Source: Candidatus Mediterraneibacter pullicola
Lineage (GTDB): Bacteria > Bacillota > Clostridia > Lachnospirales > Lachnospiraceae
Reading direction: 5' to 3'
DNA: 64,000 nt
Assembly: GCA_019117065.1 (NCBI GenBank)
Contig: DXAK01000027.1
Span: 1 to 64,000, forward strand
Made by a program: the position numbers and the translations under genes. Of this stretch, positions 23,250-33,388 are shown piece after piece; the stretch's first letter is position 1, and each line of letters starts with the position of its first letter. The notes beneath the pieces were generated by a model, which did no database searches, was not told the origin of the DNA, and was given only the letters and a program-made list of their open reading frames with translations.

Positions 23250-25652
23250 ATGAAAAAGAGCAGAGGCATATTAACCCTGATCCTTGTGGCGGCCGTGATG
23301 GTACTTCTTGGCGTGACAGCGGTCCGAGGATTGAACTCTGAGGGCATGGGCGCCGCGAAAAACATCAATCTTGGGCTGGACTTAGAGGGTGGTGTCAGCA
23401 TTACATATCAGGTAAAAGGAGATACTCCATCTAAGGAGGATATGGACGATACCGTCTACAAAATGCAGAGGCGTGTGGAGCAGTACAGTACGGAAGCGCA
23501 GGCATATCAAGAGGGTGACAACCGTATCAGTATCGAAATTCCAGGCGTTCAGGATGCAAATGAGATCCTCGAAGAACTGGGGCAGCCGGGATCTCTGTAT
23601 TTTATCAAGCATTATGACAGTGAGGGTAGTGAGAATTACTCTCTTGGATCGGACGGCGAGTATATGTTGAACAAGACGATCGACGAGCTTGTTGAGGATG
23701 GTTCCGTCGTGCTGACAGGTTCGGAGGTTCGGTCAGCGTCAGCGGGATCTCAGGAAAGCCAGACAACAGGCGCCGTGGAATATGTAGTGGAACTGTCTCT
23801 AAATGATGAGGGGACAGCTGCCTTTGCAGATGCCACAGAAGAAGCATATAACAATGGAAACGATTCCATTGCGATCTATTATGACGGCGATCTGATCAGC
23901 GTGCCGAGTGTAAATGCGGTTATCTCGGACGGACGGGCAGTTATTTCCGGCTCCATGACCTATGAGGATGCGGAACAGATGGCTTCCACTATTCGCATCG
24001 GTGGACTGAACTTAGAATTGGAGGAGATTAGTTCCAAGGTGGTAGGCGCGCAGCTCGGCGAGGAGGCAGTGAGCACAAGCCTTATGGCGGGTGCGATTGG
24101 TCTTGTAATCGTGTGCGTATTTATGATCTGTGTGTACCTGTTGACTGGTCTTGCCTCCAGCATTGCTCTTTTGATCTATACAGGACTGATTTTGGTATTG
24201 CTAAACGCATATGATATTACGCTGACGATGCCGGGGATCGCTGGTATCATCCTGGGTATCGGTATGGCGGTAGATGCGAACGTCATTATCTTTGCGCGCG
24301 TTAAGGAGGAACTCTCTGCCGGCGCGTCGGTGCATGCCGCTTTAAAGGCAGGATTCCATAAGGCGCTGTCAGCGATTTTAGACGGTAATATCACGACTCT
24401 GATCGCCGCCGCAGTGCTCTGGTTCCGTGGCAGCGGACCGGTGAAAGGCTTTGCCCAGACGTTGGCGCTTGGTATTGTGGTATCCATGTTCACGGCGCTT
24501 GTGGTGACAAGACTGATCGTGTACGCCTTCTACGCAGTGGGCATCCGCAGCCCGAAAGTATACGGGCGTGTGCAAAAACCGAGAAAGCCCATTGATTTTC
24601 TCGGAAAGAAAAAGGTGTTCTTCATCGTGTCTATCCTGCTGTGCGTCAGCGGATTCGTCGGTATGGGAATCAATGAGGCGAGAGGCATCGGAGCGATGAA
24701 TTACAGCCTTGATTTCGCAGGAGGTACCGCGACTACGGTGACATTTGACAGAGAATACACGCTCGATGAGATCGACAGCCAGATGGTGCCAGAGCTAGAG
24801 GAGATTACTGGAGATAACAATATTCAGGTTCAGACAGTGAAAGGATCGAATCAGGTTGTGTTCAAGACCCAGACACTGGATCTGACGAAACGTGAAGCGT
24901 TCGAGACATATATGCAGGATGAGTTTGGTGTGACAGAGGAACTGCTGACGGAGAACATCAGCGGGACAGTTAGCTCTGAGATGCGTACGGACGCGGCAGC
25001 GGCAGTTATTATCGCTACGGTCTGCATGCTGCTGTACATCTGGTTCCGTTTCAAAGACATTCGATTTGCAACCAGTGCGGTATTAGCCTTGGTGCATGAC
25101 GTACTTGTGGTATTGGCGTTCTATGTGATCGCCAGGGTGTCTGTGGGCAATACATTTATCGCATGTATGCTGACGATCGTTGGTTATTCTATCAATGCGA
25201 CCATTGTAATTTTTGACCGTATCCGTGAAGAATTGAAATTCAAGGGAGACAGTGGGGATCTCAAAGAACTTGTCAACCGCTGTATCACACAGACACTCAC
25301 AAGAAGCATCTACACATCGCTGACCACATTTATTATGGTAGCGGTGCTGTATGTAATGGGTGTAAGTTCCATCAAAGAGTTTGCGCTGCCGTTGATGGTA
25401 GGTATTGTCTGCGGTGCATACTCTTCTGTGTGTATCACGGGAGCTCTCTGGTATGTGATGAAGACACGGGGGGCCGCGCAAAAGACAGCGGTGAATGTGG
25501 CGGGCGGAAAAGCCCTTACAGCAGAAAAAGCTGTATCTGCGGACGATGAAACAAGCGTATCTGAAATGCAGGGTTCACAGAATACGTCAGGCGGTGGGCG
25601 CACGAATAAGAAAAAGACATCCGGAAAAAAGAAAAGAAAGAGAAGACAGTAG
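23250..25652 (+). CDS. secDF: Fused protein translocase subunit SecDF
   Basis: 800 residues. One N-terminal helix, the SecD P1 domain (LDLEGGVSITYQV near residue 45), six membrane helices at about 275-440, then SecF with its own first helix near 455, a smaller periplasmic-type domain (MNYSLDFAGGTATTVTF) and six helices to about 735. SecD and SecF are a single chain here. It uses the proton motive force to pull proteins out of the Sec channel. The tail after 745 is charged and low complexity, ending in a Lys/Arg-rich run. Position next to scfAB is common in this group of organisms. Confidence 0.93.
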   Translation: MKKSRGILTLILVAAVMVLLGVTAVRGLNSEGMGAAKNINLGLDLEGGVSITYQVKGDTPSKEDMDDTVYKMQRRVEQYSTEAQAYQEGDNRISIEIPGVQDANEILEELGQPGSLYFIKHYDSEGSENYSLGSDGEYMLNKTIDELVEDGSVVLTGSEVRSASAGSQESQTTGAVEYVVELSLNDEGTAAFADATEEAYNNGNDSIAIYYDGDLISVPSVNAVISDGRAVISGSMTYEDAEQMASTIRIGGLNLELEEISSKVVGAQLGEEAVSTSLMAGAIGLVIVCVFMICVYLLTGLASSIALLIYTGLILVLLNAYDITLTMPGIAGIILGIGMAVDANVIIFARVKEELSAGASVHAALKAGFHKALSAILDGNITTLIAAAVLWFRGSGPVKGFAQTLALGIVVSMFTALVVTRLIVYAFYAVGIRSPKVYGRVQKPRKPIDFLGKKKVFFIVSILLCVSGFVGMGINEARGIGAMNYSLDFAGGTATTVTFDREYTLDEIDSQMVPELEEITGDNNIQVQTVKGSNQVVFKTQTLDLTKREAFETYMQDEFGVTEELLTENISGTVSSEMRTDAAAAVIIATVCMLLYIWFRFKDIRFATSAVLALVHDVLVVLAFYVIARVSVGNTFIACMLTIVGYSINATIVIFDRIREELKFKGDSGDLKELVNRCITQTLTRSIYTSLTTFIMVAVLYVMGVSSIKEFALPLMVGIVCGAYSSVCITGALWYVMKTRGAAQKTAVNVAGGKALTAEKAVSADDETSVSEMQGSQNTSGGGRTNKKKTSGKKKRKRRQ

Positions 25653-25833
25653 CATCGATGTACACTGATGCTAATATCCCATAGCGGATCACCCCCGGGA
25701 GAGGCGGCGCGGCTTGCCATTTCCCGGGGTTTTTGGTATTCTTTACACAAATAGATTCGGGAGGGCTGGGCTCATATCCCGGAGAATACATAGATATAAG
25801 CCGGGCGTGCGGTAACTTGGTGGAGGACAGATC

Positions 25834-27546
25834 ATGGAACGATGGGTCATAGCAATGAAAAAAGCAGATTTTTATGCGATAGGGGAGAAGTATCACATCT
25901 CTCCCATCCTTGCACGCCTGATCCGTAATAGGGACATTGTCGGCGATGAGAATATTGACTTTTATTTAAATGGAACGATCGCGGATCTGTATGACGGTAT
26001 GCTTATGCAGGACATGGATCGTGCCGTTGAGATCTTATCGGAAAAGATCAGAGAGGAAAAGCGGATTCGTGTGATCGGCGATTATGATATCGATGGGATA
26101 AACGCAACATACATCCTGCAGGAAGGGCTGTCAGGGTTAGGGGCAGAGGCAGATACCGATATTCCAGACCGAATCAGGGATGGATACGGATTAAACAGGA
26201 TGCTCATTGACCGCGCTATTGACGACGGGATTGATACTATTGTTACCTGCGATAATGGGATTGCCGCTACTGAGGAGATTGCATACGGGAAGGAGAAGGG
26301 GCTGACAGTCATTGTGACGGACCATCATGAAGTACCCTATGTGGAAATGAACGGGGAAAAAGAGTACCTTCTTCCCAAGGCGGACGCTGTCGTGGATCCG
26401 CACCGGCCAGACTGCGGGTATCCGTTTAAAGGACTGTGCGGGGCGGCGGTCGCCTATAAGCTGGTGGAAGCCCTCTATAATGTGATGCAGAAGGATCCCG
26501 AGGATATGGACTACCTTATGGAAAATGTAGCCATTGCTACGGTGGGCGATGTGATGGATCTGACAGGGGAGAACCGTATTTTTGTAAAACAAGGACTTGA
26601 GATGCTAAAACGTACGAAGAATCAAGGGTTAAAGGCGCTTATCGAGTGCACGGGCATCGACGTGGAGCGGCTTAATACTTATCATATTGGTTTTGTACTT
26701 GGCCCCTGTATCAATGCCAGCGGCAGGCTGGATACAGCAAAGCGTGCTCTGGAACTTCTGAATGTCCGCGCGAGAAGGGACGCTGTTATGCTAGCGGAGG
26801 ATTTAAAGGCGTTAAATGACAGCCGTAAGGAGATGACGGAGCGGGGAGTTGCCGAGGCGGTACACATGATTGAGACAACTTCATTAAAAGATGACAAGGT
26901 GCTTGTTGTCTATCTGCCGGACTGTCATGAGAGCATCGCGGGGATCATCGCGGGAAGGATAAAGGAACGGTATTACCGTCCGGTATTTGTGCTGACAAAG
27001 GCTGAAGGCGGCGTGAAAGGCTCTGGGCGTTCTATCGAGGCATATGACATGTTCTCCCAGATGTGCAGATGCAGGGCGCTTTTTACCAAGTTCGGAGGAC
27101 ATAAGATGGCGGCGGGGCTGTCGCTGGAGGAAGAAAATGTCCGGCGGTTCCGCGACACGATCAACGCGCTCTGCGACTTGACGGAACAGGACATGCAGAT
27201 GAAGGTATCTATTGACATGCAGCTTCCGTTTTCCTATATCACGGAGGAACTGGTAGAAGAATTGGAGCTTTTAGAGCCGTTCGGGAAAGGGAATCAAAAG
27301 CCTCTTTTTGCGGAGAAGAATTTGCGGGTGTTAAGTCCCCGCATTATCGGAAAGAATAGAAATGTACTCAAATGCTGCTTGGAGGATGTAAACGGTAATC
27401 AGATGGAGGGCGTTTACTTTGGAGATGTGGACAGCTGTCTGAGGGCGATGGAGACAAAGCCTGTCATGTCGTTTACCTATTATCCTTCAGTGAACGAGTA
27501 CATGGGAAGAAGAAGCCTTCAGGTGACAATCGTGAATTATCAGTAG
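25834..27546 (+). CDS. recJ: Single-stranded-DNA-specific exonuclease RecJ (DHH family)
   Basis: 570 residues, close to E. coli RecJ. DHH-family motifs are visible: GDYDIDGINATYIL, VTCDNGIAATEE, VIVTDHHEV, and INASGRLDTAKRALELL; the DHHA1 domain follows with GSGRSIEAYDMF and FGGHKMAAGLSL. A C-terminal OB-fold part completes it. It degrades single-stranded DNA 5' to 3' in recombination and repair and needs Mn or Mg. GGAGG sits 8 bases ahead of the ATG at 25834. In related genomes apt often follows recJ; here rel follows directly. Confidence 0.92.
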   Translation: MERWVIAMKKADFYAIGEKYHISPILARLIRNRDIVGDENIDFYLNGTIADLYDGMLMQDMDRAVEILSEKIREEKRIRVIGDYDIDGINATYILQEGLSGLGAEADTDIPDRIRDGYGLNRMLIDRAIDDGIDTIVTCDNGIAATEEIAYGKEKGLTVIVTDHHEVPYVEMNGEKEYLLPKADAVVDPHRPDCGYPFKGLCGAAVAYKLVEALYNVMQKDPEDMDYLMENVAIATVGDVMDLTGENRIFVKQGLEMLKRTKNQGLKALIECTGIDVERLNTYHIGFVLGPCINASGRLDTAKRALELLNVRARRDAVMLAEDLKALNDSRKEMTERGVAEAVHMIETTSLKDDKVLVVYLPDCHESIAGIIAGRIKERYYRPVFVLTKAEGGVKGSGRSIEAYDMFSQMCRCRALFTKFGGHKMAAGLSLEEENVRRFRDTINALCDLTEQDMQMKVSIDMQLPFSYITEELVEELELLEPFGKGNQKPLFAEKNLRVLSPRIIGKNRNVLKCCLEDVNGNQMEGVYFGDVDSCLRAMETKPVMSFTYYPSVNEYMGRRSLQVTIVNYQ

Positions 27547-27597
27547 CGGCTGAATGGTGATCGGATGACAGTCAGTGCCCTGTTTGTAGAAAAATAT

Positions 27598-27625
27598 TTG
27601 AAAAATCGCGTAAAAATGCTATAAT
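27598..27625 (+). promoter_or_regulatory. Promoter of rel
   Basis: TTGAAA at 27598-27603 and TATAAT at 27620-27625 with a 16-base spacer. The 5' leader contains GGATGC/GCATCC arms (27652-27675 region) that may form a small hairpin. Confidence 0.6.
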
Positions 27626-27738
27626 GACCCTATTACAGACTTATGCGGGATGCTCCATTATCGCGGGTGCATCCTTTTCGCTTGGAAAAGAGAATAGAAC
27701 AGAAGAAAAAATGAGAAATGAGAGGAGGGGAAATCGAC

Positions 27739-30042
27739 ATGGCGGGAACGGTGGAATATGAAGAACTGAATAAAGATCTTGAGATCGTGGATGGCCATGC
27801 CGTAAAAGCCCCTGAGGATTATCAGGATCCGGAGGAGCTCCATCAGGCGCTTGTGGCACGGGTTAGAAAATATCATCCGTCCGCGGATATCTCTATGATT
27901 GAGAAGGCATACCGGGTGGCCACGGAAGCGCACAAAAATCAAGTAAGAAAATCCGGCGAGCCGTACATTATCCATCCGCTTTGGGTAGGGATTATACTTG
28001 CGGATCTGGAAATGGATAAAGAGACTATTGTAGCTGGAATGCTTCATGACGCAGTGGAAGATACAGAGATGTCACTTGACGATGTGACAGAGGAGTTCGG
28101 GGAAGAGGTGGCTCTTCTCGTAGATGGCGTTACTAAGCTGGGACAGCTCAATTATTCTCAAGATAAACTGGAAGTGCAGGCAGAGAACTTAAGAAAGATG
28201 TTCCTTGCCATGGCAAAGGACATCCGCGTCATTATCATCAAGCTGGCGGACCGTCTCCACAATATGCGCACATTGGAATTTATGACTCCAGAAAAGCAGC
28301 AGGAGAAGGCAAGGGAGACCATGGATATCTACGCGCCTATTGCCCAGAGGCTCGGTATTTCCAAGATCAAGACAGAACTTGACGACCTTTCGCTGAAATA
28401 CTGGAAACCAGATGTCTACTATCAGCTTGTGAAGGATCTGAACGCGCGGAAGACAGAGCGTGAGGAGTTCGTCCAGCAGATTGTGGCGGAAGTGTCAAAA
28501 CATATGGAAAACGCTCACATTAAGACAAAGGTATATGGGCGCGTGAAGCATTTCTTCAGCATTTATAAAAAGATGGTAAACCAGAATAAGACGCTAGATC
28601 AGGTATATGACTTGTTTGCAGTGCGTATTATCGTGGATTCCGTGAAAGACTGTTATGCGGCGCTGGGCGTGATACATGAGATGTACACTCCCATTCCGGG
28701 GCGTTTCAAAGACTATATCGCCATGCCCAAACCAAACATGTACCAGTCGCTTCACACGACGCTGATGGGACCGTCCGGGCAGCCCTTTGAAATTCAGATC
28801 CGCACGGAAGAGATGCACAAGACGGCGGAATATGGTATTGCTGCCCACTGGAAATATAAGGAAGGCGCGGACGCTGCTAAGAGTATGGAAGCGCAGGAAG
28901 CAAAGTTAAACTGGCTGCGTCAGATCTTGGAGTGGCAAAGGGACATGTCCGACAACAGAGAGTTCTTAAGTCTGTTAAAGGGAGATCTGGATCTGTTTGC
29001 GGAGGATGTATACTGCTTTACCCCGAATGGGGATGTAAAGAATCTGCCAAACGGTTCTACACCAGTAGATTTTGCCTACGCGATTCACAGCGCGGTGGGC
29101 AACAAGATGGTAGGCGCGCGGGTCAATGGCAAGCTTGTGAACATTGATTACAAGATACAGAATGGGGATAGGATAGAAATTTTGACGTCCCAGAATTCTA
29201 AGGGACCGAGCCGGGATTGGCTCAATATCGTTAAGAGCACACAGGCAAAAAATAAGATCAACCAGTGGTTTAAAAAGGAGTTTAAGGAGGACAATATTAT
29301 CCGCGGCAAGGAGCTGATCGTATCCTATTGCCGCAGTAAGTCCATTGAGCTTCAGGATATTTTAAAGCCCAAATATATGCAGATCGTTCAGAAAAAGTAC
29401 GGTTTCCGCGACTGGGACGCAGTGCTGGCGGCGATCGGGCACGGTGGCTTAAAAGAGGGGCAGGTGGTAAACCGCCTCGTTGAAGAATATGAAAAAGAAC
29501 ATAAAAAAGAGATCACTGACGAGACGATCCTTGAAAAGATCTCCGAAGCCAACAGAAAAAAGGTACACATTGCCAAGTCGAAGAGTGGTATTGTAGTTAA
29601 GGGCATCAACGACATGGCAGTCAGATTTTCAAAATGCTGCAATCCTGTGCCGGGAGATGAAATTGTGGGGTTTGTCACTCGGGGAAGAGGGATGTCCATT
29701 CATCGGACAGATTGTGTGAATATGCTGCATCTTTCAGATATCGAACGGGCGAGGCTGATCGACGCCGAGTGGGAAGACACAGCGGATACGGAAGGCGGCG
29801 GCCAGTATCTGGCAGAGCTTAAGATGTACGCCAATGACAAGCAAGGACTTCTTATGGATATTTCCCGTGTATTTACTGAGGCAAAGATCGATGTCAAATC
29901 CATGAATATCCGCACTAGCAAGAAAGGAACTGCTACGATCGATACCGGGTTTATCGTGCAGGGGCGCGATGAGCTGAATAGTATTATTGAAAAGCTGCGC
30001 CAGCTTCCGGGAGTTATTGATATCGAGAGGACAGCAGGATAG
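27739..30042 (+). CDS. relA: Bifunctional (p)ppGpp synthetase/hydrolase Rel
   Basis: 767 residues with the full RelA/SpoT order: HD hydrolase domain with HDAVEDT near residue 105, synthetase domain with YDLFAVRIIV and MYQSLHTTL (about 220-340), TGS domain (VYCFTPNGDVKNLPNGSTPVDFAY, about 420), a zinc-finger/CC region (CCNPVPGDEIVGF) and a C-terminal ACT domain. Keeping both HD and synthetase motifs intact suggests a bifunctional enzyme. It makes the alarmone on amino acid starvation. The ATG at 27739 is preceded by GAGGAGGGG and is chosen over the ATG at 27718. Confidence 0.95.
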   Translation: MAGTVEYEELNKDLEIVDGHAVKAPEDYQDPEELHQALVARVRKYHPSADISMIEKAYRVATEAHKNQVRKSGEPYIIHPLWVGIILADLEMDKETIVAGMLHDAVEDTEMSLDDVTEEFGEEVALLVDGVTKLGQLNYSQDKLEVQAENLRKMFLAMAKDIRVIIIKLADRLHNMRTLEFMTPEKQQEKARETMDIYAPIAQRLGISKIKTELDDLSLKYWKPDVYYQLVKDLNARKTEREEFVQQIVAEVSKHMENAHIKTKVYGRVKHFFSIYKKMVNQNKTLDQVYDLFAVRIIVDSVKDCYAALGVIHEMYTPIPGRFKDYIAMPKPNMYQSLHTTLMGPSGQPFEIQIRTEEMHKTAEYGIAAHWKYKEGADAAKSMEAQEAKLNWLRQILEWQRDMSDNREFLSLLKGDLDLFAEDVYCFTPNGDVKNLPNGSTPVDFAYAIHSAVGNKMVGARVNGKLVNIDYKIQNGDRIEILTSQNSKGPSRDWLNIVKSTQAKNKINQWFKKEFKEDNIIRGKELIVSYCRSKSIELQDILKPKYMQIVQKKYGFRDWDAVLAAIGHGGLKEGQVVNRLVEEYEKEHKKEITDETILEKISEANRKKVHIAKSKSGIVVKGINDMAVRFSKCCNPVPGDEIVGFVTRGRGMSIHRTDCVNMLHLSDIERARLIDAEWEDTADTEGGGQYLAELKMYANDKQGLLMDISRVFTEAKIDVKSMNIRTSKKGTATIDTGFIVQGRDELNSIIEKLRQLPGVIDIERTAG

Positions 30043-30051
30043 GAGTTTCAT

Positions 30052-30675
30052 ATGAAGATAGAAAATTTTGTGCTCGGCCCTGTAGGAACGAACTGTTACA
30101 TCGCGGCAAATGAAAAGGCAAAAGAATGCTTTATTGTAGATCCGGCGGCATGCCCGCCGGAATTTATAAGCTATATTAAAAATTCGGGGCTTGATGTAAA
30201 GGCCGTCCTTTTGACGCACGGGCATTTTGACCATATTATGGGGCTGGATAGACTCTTAGAGGAATTTCCGGTTCCGGTTTACGCTCATGAGGCGGAGAAG
30301 GAATTACTGGGGGATGCAAAGTTAAATGCTTCTTTATCCATGTATGGGCAGGGATATATCTTTTCAGACGCCCGGTATGTGGCGGATGGTCAGGAACTTA
30401 AGACCGCAGGGGAAAAGATCCGTGTGATCTATACGCCGGGTCATACCATAGGTGGATGTTGCTATTATCTCCCAGAAGAGAATGTCCTGTTTAGTGGAGA
30501 TACTCTTTTTAAGGCGTCTGTGGGAAGGACAGATCTGCCTACGGGAAGTATGGGGCAGCTTGTGCGCTCCATAAAAGAGAAGCTGTTTCTCCTGCCGGAC
30601 GAGATGAAGGTGTATCCGGGACATATGGATGAGACAAGTATCGGATACGAAAAGAAATACAATCCGTTTTTATAG
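30052..30675 (+). CDS. MBL-fold metallo-hydrolase, glyoxalase II-like
   Basis: 207 residues. The zinc motif THGHFDHIMG (about residue 55), YTPGHTIGGCCYY, SGDTLF and YPGHMDETS give the complete metallo-beta-lactamase ligand set. Size and motifs match the YqgX/glyoxalase II-like group, single-domain enzymes that hydrolyse thioesters. It starts 9 bases after rel and is 8 bases before hemZ, so it is in the same operon. Substrate not determined. Confidence 0.85.
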   Translation: MKIENFVLGPVGTNCYIAANEKAKECFIVDPAACPPEFISYIKNSGLDVKAVLLTHGHFDHIMGLDRLLEEFPVPVYAHEAEKELLGDAKLNASLSMYGQGYIFSDARYVADGQELKTAGEKIRVIYTPGHTIGGCCYYLPEENVLFSGDTLFKASVGRTDLPTGSMGQLVRSIKEKLFLLPDEMKVYPGHMDETSIGYEKKYNPFL

Positions 30676-30683
30676 GTGTCAGA

Positions 30684-32147
30684 ATGATTGAGATCAGATG
30701 CAAAAAGAATAAATTTACTTACAATGTATATCATATCACGAAAGCTTTTTTTCCTGAGGAGGAGATCGAGCAGACAGTTGATGAAGAGCAAGGACCTCTT
30801 GTAGTACTGAAATTTCCGGGAGGCTCTTGCTTTTCCATTGCGCCCGAGGAAGTAAAAAACGTTGAAGGCAGCCTGACGGAGGAAGCCGCGGCACAGATTG
30901 AAAAACGCGCGGTCACTCGCAGGGTTTACCGATTCCTTGAAGGGGAGACAGGGGGGTCTCTTGCGTGGGGGACTCTGACCGGGGTGCGGCCTACCAAACT
31001 GGTCATGCAGATGATAGAAGACGGGAAAAGCTTTGGTACAATCATGGATTTCCTCCAAAACGAATATTTTGTTACGCGGAGAAAAGCGGAGCTGGCATAT
31101 GAGATTGCCTGCAGGGAGAGGGAATTGCTCGCGAAGCTAGAACGTGGAAAAGAGGCGGCGAGGAGAAGGTTCAGCCTATATGTGGGCATTCCTTTTTGTC
31201 CCAGCGTATGCTCGTACTGTTCCTTCAGCTCCTCTCCTATCGATGTGTGGCGTGACCGAGTGGACAGCTATCTGAATGCACTTATAAAAGAGATCCGGGC
31301 GCTGGGAGAGATGGCGTGGGGAAAGTCTCCCGATACCGTGTATATTGGCGGAGGCACGCCGACTACACTGGAGCCGGAGCAGCTTAGGCGTCTGCTTTTT
31401 TCAGTAGAGGAGAGCTTTGACCTAAGTGGGACGGTGGAATTTACCGTGGAGGCAGGACGTCCGGACAGTATCACAGAAGAAAAACTATTAGTATTGAAAC
31501 AATTTCCCGTTACAAGGCTCTCCATCAATCCCCAGACCATGCAACAGAAGACGTTGGATCTGGTGGGCCGCAGACACAAGGTGGAAGAAGTCGAGGAAGC
31601 ATATGCCTGCGCGCGCCGTCTCGGCTTCGGCAATATCAATATGGATCTTATTGCAGGCCTTCCGGGAGAGACAGCGGAGGATATGAGAGATACCCTTGGC
31701 AAGATCGAGCGAATGGCTCCCGACAGCCTGACCGTCCATTCTCTTGCGATCAAGCGGGCGGCAAAATTCGGGCAGGAAGGGCGGAGCATGGATCTTAATA
31801 TGGAGATCGCACAGATGATAGATGATGCGGCCGACAGCGCCTGCCGGATGGGGCTGAAACCTTACTACCTGTACCGCCAGAAAAACATCGCAGGGAATTT
31901 TGAAAATGTAGGGTACGCAAAACTTGACAAAGCGGGAATATACAATATACTGATTATGGAAGAAAGACAGACGATCCTTGCGGCAGGGGCAGGTGCGTCC
32001 ACGAAGATACTGCTTGGCCGGCCCATTAAAACAGAGAAGGGTAAGGAGATTGACATTGTTCATGTGGAAAATGTAAAAAATATTGCGGATTACATCGAAC
32101 GGATCGATGAAATGATAAAACGAAAGGAAGAATGGTTATGGCGTTGA
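30684..32147 (+). CDS. hemZ: Coproporphyrinogen dehydrogenase-like radical SAM protein HemZ
   Basis: 487 residues. A HemZ-specific N-terminal domain (about 1-160) precedes the radical SAM core, whose cluster motif is CPSVCSYC near residue 173. YIGGGTPTTLEPEQLRRLL and RLSINPQTMQQKTLDLVGRRH are HemN/HemZ family signatures. HemN acts on coproporphyrinogen III without oxygen; HemZ in Clostridia is a relative whose heme role is not always clear. No other heme gene is nearby. It overlaps the start of hisS. Confidence 0.85.
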   Translation: MIEIRCKKNKFTYNVYHITKAFFPEEEIEQTVDEEQGPLVVLKFPGGSCFSIAPEEVKNVEGSLTEEAAAQIEKRAVTRRVYRFLEGETGGSLAWGTLTGVRPTKLVMQMIEDGKSFGTIMDFLQNEYFVTRRKAELAYEIACRERELLAKLERGKEAARRRFSLYVGIPFCPSVCSYCSFSSSPIDVWRDRVDSYLNALIKEIRALGEMAWGKSPDTVYIGGGTPTTLEPEQLRRLLFSVEESFDLSGTVEFTVEAGRPDSITEEKLLVLKQFPVTRLSINPQTMQQKTLDLVGRRHKVEEVEEAYACARRLGFGNINMDLIAGLPGETAEDMRDTLGKIERMAPDSLTVHSLAIKRAAKFGQEGRSMDLNMEIAQMIDDAADSACRMGLKPYYLYRQKNIAGNFENVGYAKLDKAGIYNILIMEERQTILAAGAGASTKILLGRPIKTEKGKEIDIVHVENVKNIADYIERIDEMIKRKEEWLWR

Positions 32148-33388
32148 AGAAAAAACCGGTTACAGGTATGAAAGATATCATGCCGGCGGAGATGGAGATC
32201 AGAGATTATGTCATCGGTCTGATCAAGGATACCTACAGGACATTTGGCTTTTCCTCCATAGAGACTCCTTGTGTAGAGCATATTGAGAATTTATGCAGCA
32301 AGCAGGGAGGAGACAATGAGAAGCTTATCTTTAAGATCCTAAAAAGAGGGGAAAAGCTTAAGATCGGTGAAGCTAAGGAAGAGGCGGATCTTGTAGACGG
32401 CGGGTTGCGTTATGATCTGACGGTTCCTCTTTCAAGATATTATTCCAACCACGCAAATGAACTGCCATCGCCTTTTAAGGCGCTTCAGATGGGAAATGTG
32501 TGGAGAGCTGACCGTCCCCAGAGAGGGCGCTACCGCCAGTTTATGCAGTGCGATATCGATATTCTCGGGGAGCCGTCCAATTTGGCTGAGATTGAACTGA
32601 TTCTTGCTACGACGGCGCTGCTTGGGAAACTGGAGTTTCAGAACTTTACCATCCGTATCAACGACCGCCGCTTTTTAAAGGCAATGGCGGCTTACAGCGG
32701 GTTCGAAGAGAAAGATTACGACAGTGTGTTCATCACATTGGACAAGATGGATAAGATTGGTATAGACGGCGTGGCGGAGGAGCTTAAGGAGAACGGATAT
32801 GCGGAAGAATCAGTGGAGAAATATCTGGCGCTTTTTAAAGAGATCACGGACGGTGTGGAAGGTGTCCGCAAGTGTAAGGAGAAACTGGAAGGCTATCTTG
32901 CTCCTGAGGCAGCAGATTCACTGGAGATGATTATTACCAGTGTGGAGAGTCAGAAGGAAGCGCGGTTTAAGATGAGATTTGACCCTACTCTTGTGCGGGG
33001 GATGTCTTATTACACGGGCACAATCTTTGAGATTTCCATGGATGAGTTTGGCGGTTCTGTTGGTGGTGGCGGGCGCTACGACGAGATGATCGGTAAATTT
33101 ACCGGACAGGATACGCCGGCAGTGGGATTCTCTATTGGGTTCGAGCGGATTGTTATGCTCCTTTTGGAGCGTGGTTATCACGTGCCGTCCGGCAGGCCCA
33201 AGAAAGCGTTCCTCTTAGAGAAGAAGCTCTCACAGGATAAGCTGTGCGAGGTCCTTGCGCAGGCGAGAGAAGAACGCACCGCTGGCAATCAGGTTATGAT
33301 CGTGAACATGAAGAAAAACAAGAAGTTCCAAAAGGAACAGCTTGCAGAACAAGGATATACAGATATTACGGAGGTGTACAATGGCTGA
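32138..33388 (+). CDS. hisS: Histidyl-tRNA synthetase
   Basis: 416 residues. Class II motifs are present: motif 2 region GNVWRADRPQRGRYRQFMQCDIDILG, the HisA motif LVRGMSYYTGTIFE and GGGRYDEMIGKF, then motif 3 GFSIGFERI. A C-terminal anticodon-binding domain is visible but short. The AAGGAAG at 32124-32130 fits the ATG at 32138 better than ATG 32132. It overlaps hemZ by 10 bases and aspS by 8, so translation is probably coupled. Confidence 0.93.
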   Translation: MALKKKPVTGMKDIMPAEMEIRDYVIGLIKDTYRTFGFSSIETPCVEHIENLCSKQGGDNEKLIFKILKRGEKLKIGEAKEEADLVDGGLRYDLTVPLSRYYSNHANELPSPFKALQMGNVWRADRPQRGRYRQFMQCDIDILGEPSNLAEIELILATTALLGKLEFQNFTIRINDRRFLKAMAAYSGFEEKDYDSVFITLDKMDKIGIDGVAEELKENGYAEESVEKYLALFKEITDGVEGVRKCKEKLEGYLAPEAADSLEMIITSVESQKEARFKMRFDPTLVRGMSYYTGTIFEISMDEFGGSVGGGGRYDEMIGKFTGQDTPAVGFSIGFERIVMLLLERGYHVPSGRPKKAFLLEKKLSQDKLCEVLAQAREERTAGNQVMIVNMKKNKKFQKEQLAEQGYTDITEVYNG

